In this document: piece by piece, positions 22,601 through 34,310 of the stretch | Position numbering within the stretch: position 1 is the stretch's first letter | Layout of the letters: every line of letters begins with the position of its first letter | Origin: Hydractinia symbiolongicarpus | Taxonomy: Eukaryota; Cnidaria; Hydrozoa; Anthoathecata; Hydractiniidae | Assembly: GCF_029227915.1 (NCBI RefSeq) | Contig: NC_079883.1 | Coordinates: forward strand, 23,376,001 to 23,436,000 | Direction: 5' to 3' | DNA: 60,000 nucleotides | The notes under the pieces: generated by a model | The model's database searches: none | Told to the model about the DNA's origin: nothing | Seen by the model: the letters and a program-made list of their open reading frames with translations, nothing else | Program-made: the position numbers and the translations under genes

Positions 22601-24710
22601 TGAATGAATGAATGAATGAATGAAATAAACATATATTTCAGTTTACTAGGAGATAAATATACATTATTAATTAAAAATTTTGCCCTAGTAAACCCCGGAA
22701 ACTGCCAAAGTTAGCAGAGCTCGAAGTATGACAGCCACCGTGGACAATACAAAACACACAACTTACACAGACAACACTACAAAACAAGACAGACAAGCAA
22801 AAAAATGTGAAAAATATTGCAATTGCAAATCCCAAGAAAAAAGTGGTGTGAAAGTGATTGTGAACAATAGTAATTTTAGGTATATATAAATTAAACATAA
22901 TTAGACAACAATGTATGCTTTATTAGAGATTTAAGTCTATGCAAAGGGAGATCTAAAAGTCTTATTTCAGGTAAGGTATTCTGACAACTAGACCATGATA
23001 GGACACTTTGATGCCTAATGGATTTCAAACCAAATGCAGAAGTACGAACAGCACGCAAATTTATAAGGCCTAGGCTGTTAGCACGAGTATTATAAGAGTG
23101 AGAGAAGTCAATTGAAAAGGTACCAATCAGAGGAACAGGTAGATTGTTGTGAAATAAATTATAAATAAATAATACATTTTGCAGTTTCACAGTATCTGTG
23201 AATTTAAGGATGCCTAAATCTTTATAATATTGGTTTGCATTTGTTCTATGGTTGGCAAAATTCATAAGACGTAAAGCACAATTTTGAAGGACAGTGATTC
23301 GGTTCACTTGTAAACTTATGGACTGACCCTAGACTTGGGTGCAATAATTTAGATTTGAGTGGAAAAGAGCATTATAAACTGACAGAAGAACATCCATTGG
23401 CACATAATGTCTTATTTTTGCAATGATTCCATTAACCTTTTTCAATTTGGTTGCAACTGAATTAATCTGGGACTTCCATCCTAGGTTAGAATCAAGCAGT
23501 ACACCAAGATATTTTATAGTTTCACTAGGAAAAACCTTTTGACCACCAATAGAAAGCTTAACTTCACAGTTAAAGGGTTTAGAGGGATGTCTAAAGAGTA
23601 TATATTCCGTTTTACTAGCATTAAGAGATATTTTGTTAGCACTGAGCCAGTGCCAGAGGAATCTAAGATCAAGATTGACTTTTTTGACGAGGGATTTCAA
23701 TGAGGGATTAAAATGCAGCAAGTTTGTATCGTCAGCAAAGTGATGAACTAGGGAAAATTTTATTGCTTCGTGTAAGTCATTAATATAGAGCAAGAAAAGA
23801 AGTGGGCCAAGTACAGATCCTTGAGGAACACCATGCTTCATAAATACCTTATTTGAGAAAATACCTTTAATGGAGGCAAACTGATCACGGTCAGAAAGAT
23901 AGGATTTTAATAAATTTAAGACATTACCTCTAACGCCATAATGAAACAATTTTTTCAATAAGATTTTATGGTCAACAGTATCGAAAGCTTTTTGGAGATC
24001 TACGAAAATTCCACAAACATAATTACCTTTGTCTAGGTTGTCAGCAATTTTTTGAATCATGTTAAGCAAGGTTTGTGAAGTGGAATAGTTTTTTCTAAAG
24101 CCAAACTGTTGTGAATATAGGACCTTGTTTTTGTTAAGGAACTTATAAAGTCTATCATGAATCAGTTTCTCAAAAATTTTGTCAATATTTGATAACAATG
24201 AGATTGGTCTATAGTTTGTGCAGTCGAGTTTGGATTCTTTCTTGTGAATAGGGATGACTTTAGTTAATTTAAGTTGAGTTGGAAAAACACCTAAGGTAAA
24301 TGAGAGATTAATAATTTTAGATAAGGGACAAGCAATTTCATTTTTAATAAGACTCAAAACATTATAAGGAATACTTGATGGACCACTGGACTTTTTAGAG
24401 TTTATAGTAGATAAATATTTCAAAATCTCCTCTGGAGTGGTGGGTGACAGGAACATTGAATTGGGTACACTGTTTTTTAGAAACTGATTAAAGTTTTTAG
24501 GTGTGTGAGGAATTTTCTTGCGAAGGTTTGTTGCGACAGAAGAAAAAAAGTTGTTGAAAGTATTGGCTACAGTTAAGGGATCTGTGGTTATAGATTTATT
24601 AATGTTAAGTGAGATTAAATTAGATTCATTGCGACTACTAGAAGAGATTAAGGACCTTATACCTTTCCAAATGTTACCAATAATCTGGATGTTTTTTTTG
24701 AAATAATCAG
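22601..24710 (-). mobile_element. 5'-truncated LINE (jockey/CR1/L2-like group) with (CATT)n tail
   Basis: The insertion reads on the minus strand. It starts within the reverse transcriptase region at about 24708, next to a TATTAC-rich junction, and ends in a 3'UTR (22601-22890) closed by about five CATT repeats at 22601-22620. The endonuclease part is missing, as usual for aborted target-primed insertions. It lies inside the Tc1/mariner-like element 21714-26219. Confidence 0.85.
22891..24708 (-). pseudogene. LINE reverse transcriptase, truncated, one nonsense codon
   Basis: The reverse transcriptase palm is complete. It has NYRPISLLSNIDKIFEKL, the FGFRKNYSTS region, FVDLQKAFDTVDH (catalytic Asp), HGVPQGSVLGPLLFLLYIND and the FADDTN catalytic box, then the thumb and C-terminal region. 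The frame is open from 24708 to a TAG at 23329-23331 and continues in the same frame to 22891. The sister copy at 32160-33991 has VWGQ at that point, so the stop is a TGG-to-TAG change. No ORF1 or endonuclease is present. It is not autonomous. The upstream residues that extend the frame to 24822 come from flanking repeat DNA. Confidence 0.9.
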
Positions 24711-25250
24711 AATAGTAATAGTAATAGTAATAGAATAGAATAGTAATAGAAAAGATTTTTAGACCACATTTTAAAAGTTTAAGATTGAAAAACGGCGATA
24801 GAAAAGCTTTTTTAGATCGCATTTTAAAAGTTTAAAAACGAAAAAACTGTAATAGAAAAGCTTCCGCCCCCCCTGATGGTTTATTTTTAATAACTCCTGA
24901 TTGCTTCCTTATATGGCTATGATACTTACTGAGTTTCAACATTTATCTATTAGACACCTGCATGCTAAATGTTTAGGTCCCATACCTTTCAGAGGCTTTG
25001 ATATTGGCCTTTTATCGAAACTACCCCTAAAATCTCTATGAAATCCTTATAATGGGGAGAATATAATAACTCCTGTTAGGAATGTCCTTAGAACTTTTAA
25101 CATTTTTAACAATTTTCAAGCTTCTGATGACGTCACAAAAAATGTGCTGACGCAAGCAAAAATTTATTGCCGCTATTTTGTTCCTTTTATGACTTACTAT
25201 AAGTGTGCCAAGTTTGATTCCATTTGAACAATCCTATGAAAAGTTATTGA

Positions 25251-25281
25251 GGGGGGGGGGCGGAATCCGCCCCCCCCCCCC
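25251..25281. other. G10/C12 palindrome
   Basis: Ten G, then CGGAATCCG, then twelve C. The arms GGGGGGGGGGCGGA and its exact complement leave a single A as the loop. It can form a very stable hairpin, and the G run is a quadruplex candidate. It lies inside the Tc1/mariner-like element. Confidence 0.9.
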
Positions 25282-26221
25282 GGTCATAGTATTTCAAGGA
25301 AAAAACATTTTCTAAAACTTTTTTTAAAAGGAAATAAATAACTTAAAATGTTTCTAAAAAAAATTAGATCTTCTTTGTTGGTATATAGCTGTTGCGCACT
25401 TTTTTTATTAATATTTTTTGAGTTTGTACTAACTCTTTTTCTAACATTTATTTTTTAAGAAAAACACGTGTTTTTGACTTATATCTTTTTATTATTACCA
25501 GAATAAAATTCAAACAACAAGCTTTTCCACCTTTTATTTGCGTCAAAAGTTATATTTTTAGACTCTTTCTTCAGTATTAAATTTAAAAAACAAAATGTTC
25601 TCACAATGAGTGTTTTAATTTACCAAGAACGTCAATATATTTTTAGATTGATTCTTTCTTTGGTATTGAAATTTTATTTGTTTTCGAAATCTTATCGCCA
25701 AGGGAAAAGTCCTGAACATGGGGTTTTTTCTTTTCCATTGTTAAAATGTTGCTTTTTATAATAAGAACTTTTAAAAGTTTTGCATGTTGAAATAATGTTT
25801 CGATGATAAAAATATATTACTAAAAGTTTTAAAAAGTAGCAGCATTAGTTTTTACAAAATGTTTAGACCATTGGATTTGTTGTTTCTTAAAGGGGCTTGT
25901 GTTTTTTAAATACATCACATTTTACTGTGTTTCTTGATAATGATTTAGTAATAAATCGAAATATTAAGTTGACATGCATATCTTGGGAATTGCTTTCATT
26001 CTAATAGTTAGTTTCGTTGTTAAAAAAAATAAAAATTCAATAGCCTGCGAGTTTAAGAAAGTATTATAATATTACATTATATTAAATACATTATAATAAA
26101 TAATAACACAAAGCAATTATTTTGGGTGATTTAAAAGGAACTCGCTATCCTATTGTGTTTTTAAATGAAAGCAATTAATTTTGCAGGTCAAGTGTACGCG
26201 TACGCTTACATCTGGACTGTA

Positions 26222-27103
26222 CGGTATGATATATTTACCATTATTAGTTAGAATTAAATTGTTTATTTGTGTTTAATATAAACAAAGGCAATTTAATAGT
26301 TAATCAACAATAGTTTATCAGGTCAGTTGGCAAAATAAAAATAATTTTAAAGAAAATACAGGGTTGGCAAACTGAATTATAGTTTTCTGAGTGTGAGATA
26401 TTTAAATATTAAAATTTAGTGAGTCAAAGAGAGAAACAACCTTCCTTTATCTGTGTACACTGTACAAGGACTGCTGTTTTGACATGAAGAACAAACATAA
26501 CGTTCTTGACATACAATGTTTAAGTGGAGCCTTTAAATTAAATTAAAAATTTAAATTTTCACTTTTTGACATATAACCATATATATATACCTAAATAAAT
26601 TGTGCGAATGAGGGAAAATCTTATCCTTTTTTATGGAGGAGGCTAACCAAATTGTCTAGGTAACTCCCTGCAACACCCAACACCAGTGTGTGTGCCATCT
26701 CTCGCATTTCTGTCACTTAGCTGGGGTTAACCTAGTGCTATGATAACATTCACACTTGCTCATATTGAATCACTGCCATAGCGCCGCAAACAACAACTAC
26801 ACAGCTAGCTATAGCTAGTGCTGCTAGAGAGCAAACACAGTGTAGTGCTTTTTATCTTGCCTTTAAGGATGCGCGCGCATATACGGAACTTTGTAAACAT
26901 ATGCAACTCATCAATCTAGCTAGGCTAGCTAGCTAGCTAGCTATATAGCTAGCTAATGTCTTCTCTGATTCTGCAGGACTTCCTTATGTGTATTTAAATT
27001 GTTCAAATATAATTTTTTGACTAGCGGATCGGCGAATTTGAATTTAAAAGCAGTTTAAAATAAAAATAAAATAAGATATATAAAACGCATATTATAAACA
27101 AAA
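26222..27103. other. Intergenic with (GCTA)n patch
   Basis: No gene is supported. A (CTAG/GCTA)n-rich stretch lies at about 26795-26955, densest at 26917-26955. Confidence 0.6.
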
Positions 27104-27120
27104 CAAACTAGCCACCCTGA

Positions 27121-28782
27121 CGGTGGTGGCTAGTTTGTATCGGTGAAAGTTGGCGGCCTGAAATATATTTTTTTTTCGACGTCGTGTGACGTTAGCGATG
27201 TCGTCTCGCCGTGAATATCAGATTCCGCGGGAAAAGTACTTCATAAAATTATTATATAATGAGAAGAAGGTGTGCGTTGCACGTGTTTTCATAAACACGA
27301 AGAAAATATTAAAATTGAAAGTTTTTTTTCACAACTGTATTTTTTATACGTATTTTGGTGGTAAAAACGGAGTACTTTGTGGTGTTGTTGCTAAATTATG
27401 GGTGAGTTTTTCATTTATTTTGACTGAATTTTTTTTTCATGTAGAAATATTTATCCACGAAATGGATTACTACATTTTTGATATTTTTTCTCAAGGTGAA
27501 TCCGGTGAATCTAGTAGTTCGTTACATCGTTATCCCTCGTATAGTGAATTTCACGAGGCTTTGGATTCATACGAAGTGAAGACGAAAACTCATTACACAG
27601 TTTTGTCAGAAACCAAAGATTTCAACAAAGATCGTAAGTCTTCATTAATATTATCAATATATTTCATTTGAACTCATATTCAGCAATCAATGCAATAACA
27701 AAAGATCAACTGATCACACATCACACAAAATGTAGATTTGATCGTTTTGTTACAGAATGTTTACAAGAGGTTTTAGAAGCCTCTTCATCACCTCAAATTT
27801 GTTGGCAATTAACACATAAAGAAGACAGTCTTCCCATTCATTTTAATGGCATACCATATATATGGCTCGGTACAAAGAATTACCAATGCCACCAAGGGAA
27901 AGACAGAGGTATCTCTATAAAAAAGAAATACAAACAAGATCGAGAAGAAAAACTTCGTGGTGACCACCCCGAATGTGTTAGAACGAGAAAACTGGCACAA
28001 CACACCAAGAAGTTGGATTGTCCTGTTGTATTCAGCGTGAAGAAACTCCTACTGTTTCCTGGGTATAAAATCGAAAAAGATTCTAAATGGAACAGAACTG
28101 TTGCTTCAAAAAAATTGAAAGGCGCATTGGTGAAGTATCACATGAAAGATGATCAATTAACAATAGAGAGTCGATTGCAGTATATAACGACATTTCCAAC
28201 TGGTACGATTTTTATATTTCTTCATATACCAACCTATATGTTCTTCTTACTCGACTTTGTTCTATCTGCAACATGTACGACAGCAAATTTTGGAACGAGC
28301 GCTAGCGCATACTGGATTTTTACGTTATTTTTTTTTTGTTTGTTTTATTATTATTTTTTATTATTATTATTTTATTTTATTTATTTTTTTTTATCTAGAG
28401 ACGCATAGCAACCATAATATGGGAGAGGCTGCTGGATTAATCGAACCATTGGACCAACGAGTTGCTAATTATATGAAACAATTAATTAGAGGTGGTTGTC
28501 GAAAAACAAGAGACGATGAGCATAAAAAATGGAGATGCTTGGCATGTTAGGACGGACATTTCTTTTAGTTGTACCTATATTTTTTAGATTTAGAGTTTTT
28601 CTTATCAACAACAAACCATGACACAACACACCTAATTTCCTCCTTTTCCATGATAAATATTTCCGTACGGAAGAAACACAAGGGACCGTGAAGTCGAGGC
28701 GCGGGACTGGCGGCAAGACGAATTTTGAAAAGTCGTCAAAAAATATCGACCAACTTTCACCGATACAAACTAGCCACCACCG
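27121..28782 (+). mobile_element. Inverted-repeat unit enclosing a CARF-like gene fragment
   Basis: A 33-bp perfect inverted repeat closes both ends: 27121-27153 starts CGGTGGTGGCTAGTTTGTAT and 28750-28782 is its complement. Just left of it (27106-27117) part of the same repeat appears in the opposite orientation, so the left border is a head-to-head pair forming a hairpin. No clear target duplication was found. The interior carries exons of a CARF-like gene. This is either the element's own gene or a captured host gene. Confidence 0.65.
27198..28549 (+). CDS. CARF (ALS2CR8)-like DNA-binding-domain protein, C-terminally short
   Basis: At least three exons. The first frame runs from the ATG at 27198 (MSSRREYQIP) and reaches SYSEFHEALDSYEVKTKT, ending at a strong donor after 27634 (GATC|GTAAGT). 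An intron may also lie between about 27270 and 27500, but its borders are ambiguous. The second exon is about 27685-28202. It contains FNGIPYIWLGTKNYQCHQGK, then KKLDCPVVFSVKKLLLFPGY, and ends TTFPTG|gt. The third is about 28399-28549, with GEAAGLIEPLDQRVANYMKQ, ending early at TAG. The order and motifs resemble the CARF/ALS2CR8 domain, which binds calcium-response elements and is multiplied in many invertebrate genomes. The usual RFYP...FRP part is missing. Family assignment rests on remembered motifs. Confidence 0.55.
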
Positions 28783-29562
28783 CACCTGACCTGAGCTCGT
28801 GATATTTTGCGGACCGTCTGGGAACAAGCTTGAAATCAAGAACACAGGGCCGATGTGATCAGTTTCCAGGGCCGTGGGCCAGATCCCAGGACCCCACCTT
28901 TCTTTTACAACATTCAATCATTTTAATTAAAAGAAACTATAAACTTTCAATTGATACAATTAGTTGAAAGCATCTGAAGAAACAATAAAGTTTGTTTTCA
29001 AAAATAAAAAGATTTCTATACAAAAGGTCTTTTATATGGGTCAGAAATAAATAACAGTAGCCAAAAGTACACTTGTTTCCCGATAGAAATTACGTAATGA
29101 GAAAATGTGAATACGTAACTGAAACAACACGCGGGAAAGTTGTAGTAAATGGTAGATACAACATGTGATCTCTGTTAACACTATAGAGAAGAGCGGTCAA
29201 GTAACTTAAAAATTTAAAGATTATCACGTTATTCGATTCTTTTTTTAAGTACGTATGCAATATGAATGAAGAAGATATTCCTACAATATCGCCATTATAT
29301 GGTATGATAAAAATACTTCTGTTTTTATATGGAGTTGTTTTCCTTGTTGCAGCTAAGATGCGTTGTATCATAGTCATAAGATTTTTTGTGACTATGGTTG
29401 TATAAATATTTATGCACACTGAATAATTAGCACATTTTTTTATTATATTGCGTATTTTATTATAATTATTCTTAAAAATTTGAATTTTTTTCTATAAACT
29501 AATAAACCTTTACTACAACTCTTTTCAAATGCCGAATGAGTCTCGTTCAACTTTGGTACTTA
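28783..29562. other. Intergenic, no gene seen
   Basis: Open frames on the minus strand at 28486-28917 and 29090-29419 have no recognisable content. Confidence 0.5.
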
Positions 29563-29568
29563 ATCCTT

Positions 29569-30736
29569 CGACTTTTTTTAGATGGCAGCAGTCATACTAA
29601 ACTGTATCACATTGCTCTGTCTTTGGTTGAAGCACTCGATATAATCAAAATACATGAAATTGAAAACACTGTTCGATTTAGTACCATATTCTCAAGGAAA
29701 GACTTTGGATCCACTGGTAGGCTTTTCCTTTTAAAGAACATTCTAAACTAAATGCATAATTTGAGACATTATAAAATTAATTCCAGATTTAAAAAAGAAA
29801 AACACAAGGTTTACTGGTCAAGTGATGGAGTAAAGTTTTCCGGTTTGCCATTTATGTTTATTGGGACAAAAATTTTGGATTGTCATCACGGAAAAGATAG
29901 GAACCTAAATTTGAAACTATCAGTTAAAAAAAGAAGAGAAAAGGAACTGGTAAGGTTCACGATTATAATTCACTATGTAATTGGATTTTAAAAAGAGTAA
30001 ACAGAATAATATATCCCTTCTTGTTACAGCAAAACGATCACGGGTGTAGAAGGAAACACACTCGGGTTCAAGATTGTAAAAAGTTTGATTGTCTGGCACA
30101 AGTTATCATCACAGAAATGATAGAATTTTCAGAGTATCCGGTAGTTTTACATTTTGATTTCTTTTTCTTTAGATGTGAAATTTCTGAATACAGTAATACA
30201 ACTTTGATGCATTTTTTATTAAATACTATTTAGGTTGTAAATGACACGGTGCGTATCCGGAAAAAGAAATCTGCAGACCTTCGAACTGATATATTTTCAG
30301 GAAAACAGATTAAACTTGCAAATTTCTCGTTAGTATTCCTGATATTAGCAGTCATGAAGGTCATATAGTAACGAAGGTAGAAGTTCAATTGATTCAGACA
30401 ATATGATTTATACTTCTGTTTAAAAGTAATTTTAATTGTTTTTCTATTTAGGATTCCGGTATAACCCAAAGAATAGATTAGAAATTGTTTCCAAAATCGA
30501 TATGTATGTAAAGGAAGGTTGTAAATACATGTCAAGAAAGAAATGTTTAAGAAAAAAAAACTGCCAGAACCATCAAATAAAAGATTTTACCCACGAAATG
30601 CAACAATACGTAACCATATAACTCATATTAGAAGAAAGTTGTGTCATTCACTTATCGATCAAGAGTGCCTTCAAAAAAAGATAAAAGAATGGACAGATTC
30701 AGATCCAACCACTAAAATATACTTTAGACCTAAAGG
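29569..30736 (+). pseudogene. Second CARF (ALS2CR8)-like gene, probably decayed
   Basis: Exon-like blocks in order: about 29582-29715 (SLVEALDIIKIHEIENTVRF ... KDFGSTG); about 29787-29949 (KFSGLPFMFIGTKILDCHHG); about 30030-30138 (KKFDCLAQVIITEMIEFSEY); about 30235-30330 (VRIRKKKSADLRTDIFSG); and about 30451-30736 (NPKNRLEIVSKIDMYVKEG, then after a frame change NKRFYPRNATIRNHITHIRR and YFRPKG). Splice borders are visible for most. The first junction does not keep frame with the borders I can see. The last block changes frame near 30540, in a run of A-rich codons. The domain order is that of CARF, so this copy retains the RFYP and FRP parts that the copy at 27198 lacks. It is likely non-functional unless unseen exons repair it. 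Confidence 0.5.
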
Positions 30737-30741
30737 TTTGT

Positions 30742-31292
30742 TTTTGTATTTGTATGTCTATGATTGTTTTTTGTGTTTTAATGTTAAAGATAATTAACTC
30801 CTATATGTACGGAGGTGTGGCTCCCGAGGGCCAAAATATGCTGATATCAGCAGCAAATATCTGAAAATCATAAGGCAGAACCACATTTTTCAAAATTACC
30901 CAAAGTTCCTCGACGTTGTCCGTCATTTTGGCTAGCGCTGAAACTTGTAACTGAGACGGGGTTGGAAGCTCATGGATCGTAGCTTGAAACTAAAGACATG
31001 CAAAGAAATGCCATGAATAGTGCAAGGGAAAGAAGAGAAATTCTTAAGTAATTTTTTTTCATTGGATTTACAAGAATTTGAGGTACCCCACAATGAGAAG
31101 TAAAGAACAGAAACGTCTTTCCAATGTCTGATGATGAGGGATGGTCACATCTGGATAATATTTATTTTGTGATTTTAAGCTACCTAGCCAGTACCATGCC
31201 AGCACTCCAGGGCACATTTGTTATTAAATAATTAAGTGTTAAAGTACAAGAGATTACTTTAATGTAGCATTCTGTCATTTTAAATAAAAATA
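30742..31292. other. Intergenic, no gene seen
   Basis: Sequence between the decayed CARF-like gene and the next transposon. No coding content is recognised. Confidence 0.5.
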
Positions 31293-32152
31293 CCTTATTA
31301 CACGAAATTAACGCTGTGTGGTTATTAACCCGGTTAAAAATAACAGGTCATTAATTAACGCGGTTGCTTGAGAAGACCTTAATTGTGTGGAAATTAACGC
31401 GGTTAGAGACAAATTTTGACAATTTTCATGTGACTAAACATTTTTTATTCAACAACAATTCAATGTAAAAGTTAGTAGAAATGTCTACTCCATAGCATCG
31501 AATGGGTTCAAATGAATATAATTTGTACCCATTTCCCTAGTATTTTCAACGGCGGCGGTAATACCAGCACTTTGCCAACCATTTTTCATAATACTAACTC
31601 CTTTCTTTTATTGGAGGAACTTGTACGTCTCAACCATCACTTTGGCATGATACGGTTTCAACGTAGACAATTTCAAATCTACTTTGATTAAAGTTATGGC
31701 AAACACATTTTGAATTTTTCGCTGCACTTAGAGGTTTTCATGTTTACTGCAACACTGTTAATTGGGAGCCGTATGTTGGGCAAAAAATATCTTTTAGGTG
31801 TGAACACAATAACAAGTACGATGGGTTTGCGGTGGCTGGACAAGCTCTCTTGAGAGGTCGATTAGGAGAAATAATTGTTAGACATATTCCTAGAGAACTT
31901 TCCCGTTATACTTGGTATGCTATGGCAGGAGGAGCGAAATTCAAAGCTTTTGTTAATGATGCAAAACAGAGGCCCTCCCCATTACTTCAGGGTTGGCTTG
32001 AAATACAAATCAAAATGGAAGTAAGCTGGCTGAACAAACAAAACTTTCGATTTACACAGCAAAAGTTGCAGAAGTTCAATATCCAATGTATTTGGATTAT
32101 GTCGACAGCTCCAAAGCTATCCTGGAAGAACTTGTTGGCCACTCTATGTAGA

Positions 32153-34310
32153 ATAAGTAAAAGTAACTTCTACAAACAATTTTTCATCAAAAATAAAAAT
32201 AATTCAAAAGCTATCTGGGATGGTGTTCGTTCCATCATTTCACTCCGGTCTGCCAAATCTCCTACTCCTTCTTGTTTAAACATTAACAATAATCTCACTA
32301 CAGACCCATTAACCATATCTAATTCATTCAACAGTTACTTCAGCTCAATTGCAGATAATTTAAGGAAATCGATTCCACCAAGCTTTAAACACTTTTCTTC
32401 GTATCTAAAAAACCCAACAGCTAATTCAATATTTTTTCGCCCAACTAATGATTTAGAAGTCCTTGATTGTATTTCTCTCTTTGATAAAAAAAAATCAACA
32501 GGTCCTTTCAGCATTCCGTACCAAGTCCTTCTTCCTACTAAAAAACTCCTCGCAGTTCCAATTGCTAAATTAATCAATCTTTCCTTTTCAACTGGTATTT
32601 ATCCATCTTCTCTTAAAATTGCAAAAGTTATCCCTGTTTACAAAAAAGGCTCAAATGTCGAACTTTGCAACTATCGGCCCATATCTTTACTTTCAAACAT
32701 TGACAAAATTTTCGAAAAGCTTATTTTCAATCGTTTATATAATTTTTTTTCTATGAACAATACTATCTTTCCAGATCAATTTGGCTTCAGGAAAAAATTT
32801 TCTACCTCACACGCCTTACTAAACATTACTCAAAAGATTATGGAAGCTATTGACAATGGTCTTCTTGTTTGTGGTGTCTTCATTGACCTACAAAAAGCTT
32901 TCGACACTGTCGACCATGAAATTTTAATTAAAAAACTTTATCACTATGGTATTCGTGGGGTTCCTTTAAATTTGCTGCGCTCTTTCCTAACCAACAGAGA
33001 ACAATTTGTGTTTATCAATAATTCGTCATCTTCACATAAACCTATTCGTCATGGTGTTCCTCAGGGCTCTGTTCTTGGTCCACTTTTATTTCTACTCTAT
33101 ATTAATGATCTTCATACTGCAATTAAACATTCCATGGTCCACCTCTTTGCAGATGATACCAACCTGCTAAATATTAGTAAGTCCGCTAAACAACTAAATA
33201 AACATCTTAACTTGGATCTCAAATTCCTTTGTCAATGGCTCAATGCAAATAAAATCTCATTAAATAAATCTAAAACTGAACTTGTTATTTTTAAAACTCC
33301 GTTAAAACCAATTTTATTTAATTTTAAATTTCTAATCAATGGAACTAAAATCGTTCCTAGTGATACTGTCAAATACCTTGGTATAACTCTTGACTCAAAC
33401 CTCTCCTGGAAATCTCAAATTAACATCACCATCTCCAACCTCAAAAAATCTAATGGAGCACTTGCCAAAGCTCGTCATTTTGTTCCAAAATGTGTTCTTC
33501 GTCAAATTTATTTTGCTATTTTCTACTCCCAAATACAATATTGCTCCTTGGTATGGGGCCAAAAATCTTCTCTTACCCGTCGAATAGAAATTTTACAAAA
33601 CCATGCTATCCGTATCATCTCTTTTAGTACTTTCAATGCTTCTCCTACCCCACTATACGGGAACCTTAACTTAATTAAATTCTCTGACATGATCTGTATA
33701 CATAATATAATTTTCCTACTGAACCTTTATTATAAAACTCTTCCTATTAGCCTCATCAATACTTTCGCAATCGACTTCGCCCATTCCCACCACACCCGTG
33801 CTGCTGACAAAGGCTTTTTGAATCTACCTCTTGTTCATTCAACTGCGTTTGGTAAAAAGTCTGTTAAGTTCTTTGCAATAAACTCATGGAACCGTCTTCA
33901 AAATTCCTTACCCTTTAAAATCTTGAGTAAAAATACCTCTGAGCTAAAAATTTTTTTACATAGTCACTTTATTAACACATATAAAATCTAATTACAATTT
34001 TATTTTATTTCACCCAGTCCAAATTCCTTTTTCCTGCTTGAAGGTTTGTTTTAAGCAGCTTCCAGACATTTCATGCTATTTTTGACTTTGACTCTGTGAT
34101 ATCCTCGTCTGAATGTTCGTCTTGTCCCTGTGTTGTCCTGTGGCGTCGTCCTACCTGTTGTTCTCCCAGGTAGCTAGCACGTTATTTAAGCACATAAAGT
34201 GCTTTGTGCCAGTTATCCTTTTATTAGGTAAATGTTCAATATATTTTTCATATTATATATTTTCATTGTAAACTCCTAATAAAAAATAAATCTCTCTCTC
34301 TCTCTCTCTC
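32153..34310 (+). mobile_element. 5'-truncated LINE (same group as 22601-24710) with (TC)n tail
   Basis: It is inserted in the HIRAN-like gene. It begins just before the block SNFYKQFFIKNKNN, which aligns with the start of the other truncated copy. It ends with a short 3'UTR, AATAAAAAATAAA and about ten TC units (34291-34310). The two LINE copies share most reverse transcriptase motifs but differ clearly and have different 3' tails, so they are separate subfamilies. Confidence 0.85.
32160..33991 (+). CDS. LINE reverse transcriptase, intact from the truncation point
   Basis: About 610 residues without a stop. Motifs in order: NYRPISLLSNIDKIFEKL, FGFRKKFSTSHALL, FIDLQKAFDTVDH, HGVPQGSVLGPLLFLLYIND and FADDTN, then KYLGITLDSNLSWK and a C-terminal region with VWGQKSSLTRRIEILQNHA. 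The polymerase residues (Asp of FIDLQ, FADD) are present. The endonuclease and ORF1 are lost, so it cannot mobilise itself. The open frame extends upstream to 31832 only because it reads into the HIRAN-like exon. That fusion is an accident of insertion. Confidence 0.88.

Larger units (their letters stand above)
22546..24857. repeat. 54-bp tandem repeat interrupted by the LINE
   Basis: Units containing AAAAGCTTTTTTA, ATTTTAAAAGTTTAAAA and AACGGCGATAGAA occur at about 22546-22598, 24750-24801 and 24802-24857. The LINE sits exactly between the first and second units, at the GATAGAAAA word. Confidence 0.7.
21714..26219. mobile_element. Tc1/mariner-like inverted-repeat element, split by a LINE
   Basis: The left end starts CAGTCCAGATGTACGCATAC and the right end, on the minus strand, starts CAGTCCAGATGTAAGCGTAC. 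The inverted repeat is about 30 bp with a few mismatches. TA flanks both sides (21712-21713 and 26220-26221). Without the nested LINE (about 22601-24710) the element would be about 2.4 kb. No transposase frame is seen, so it is non-autonomous. The interior contains a tandem repeat of about 54 bp and a G-run/C-run palindrome. Confidence 0.8.

Noticed and set aside
24709-24822. An N-terminal extension of the LINE protein
   Set aside because: It is encoded by flanking tandem-repeat DNA and a TATTAC-rich junction, and does not resemble LINE proteins.
31832-32159. A fusion protein of a HIRAN-like domain with the LINE reverse transcriptase
   Set aside because: The frame runs on by chance. The HIRAN-like exon changes to another frame before the LINE junction and resumes after the LINE tail at 34311.
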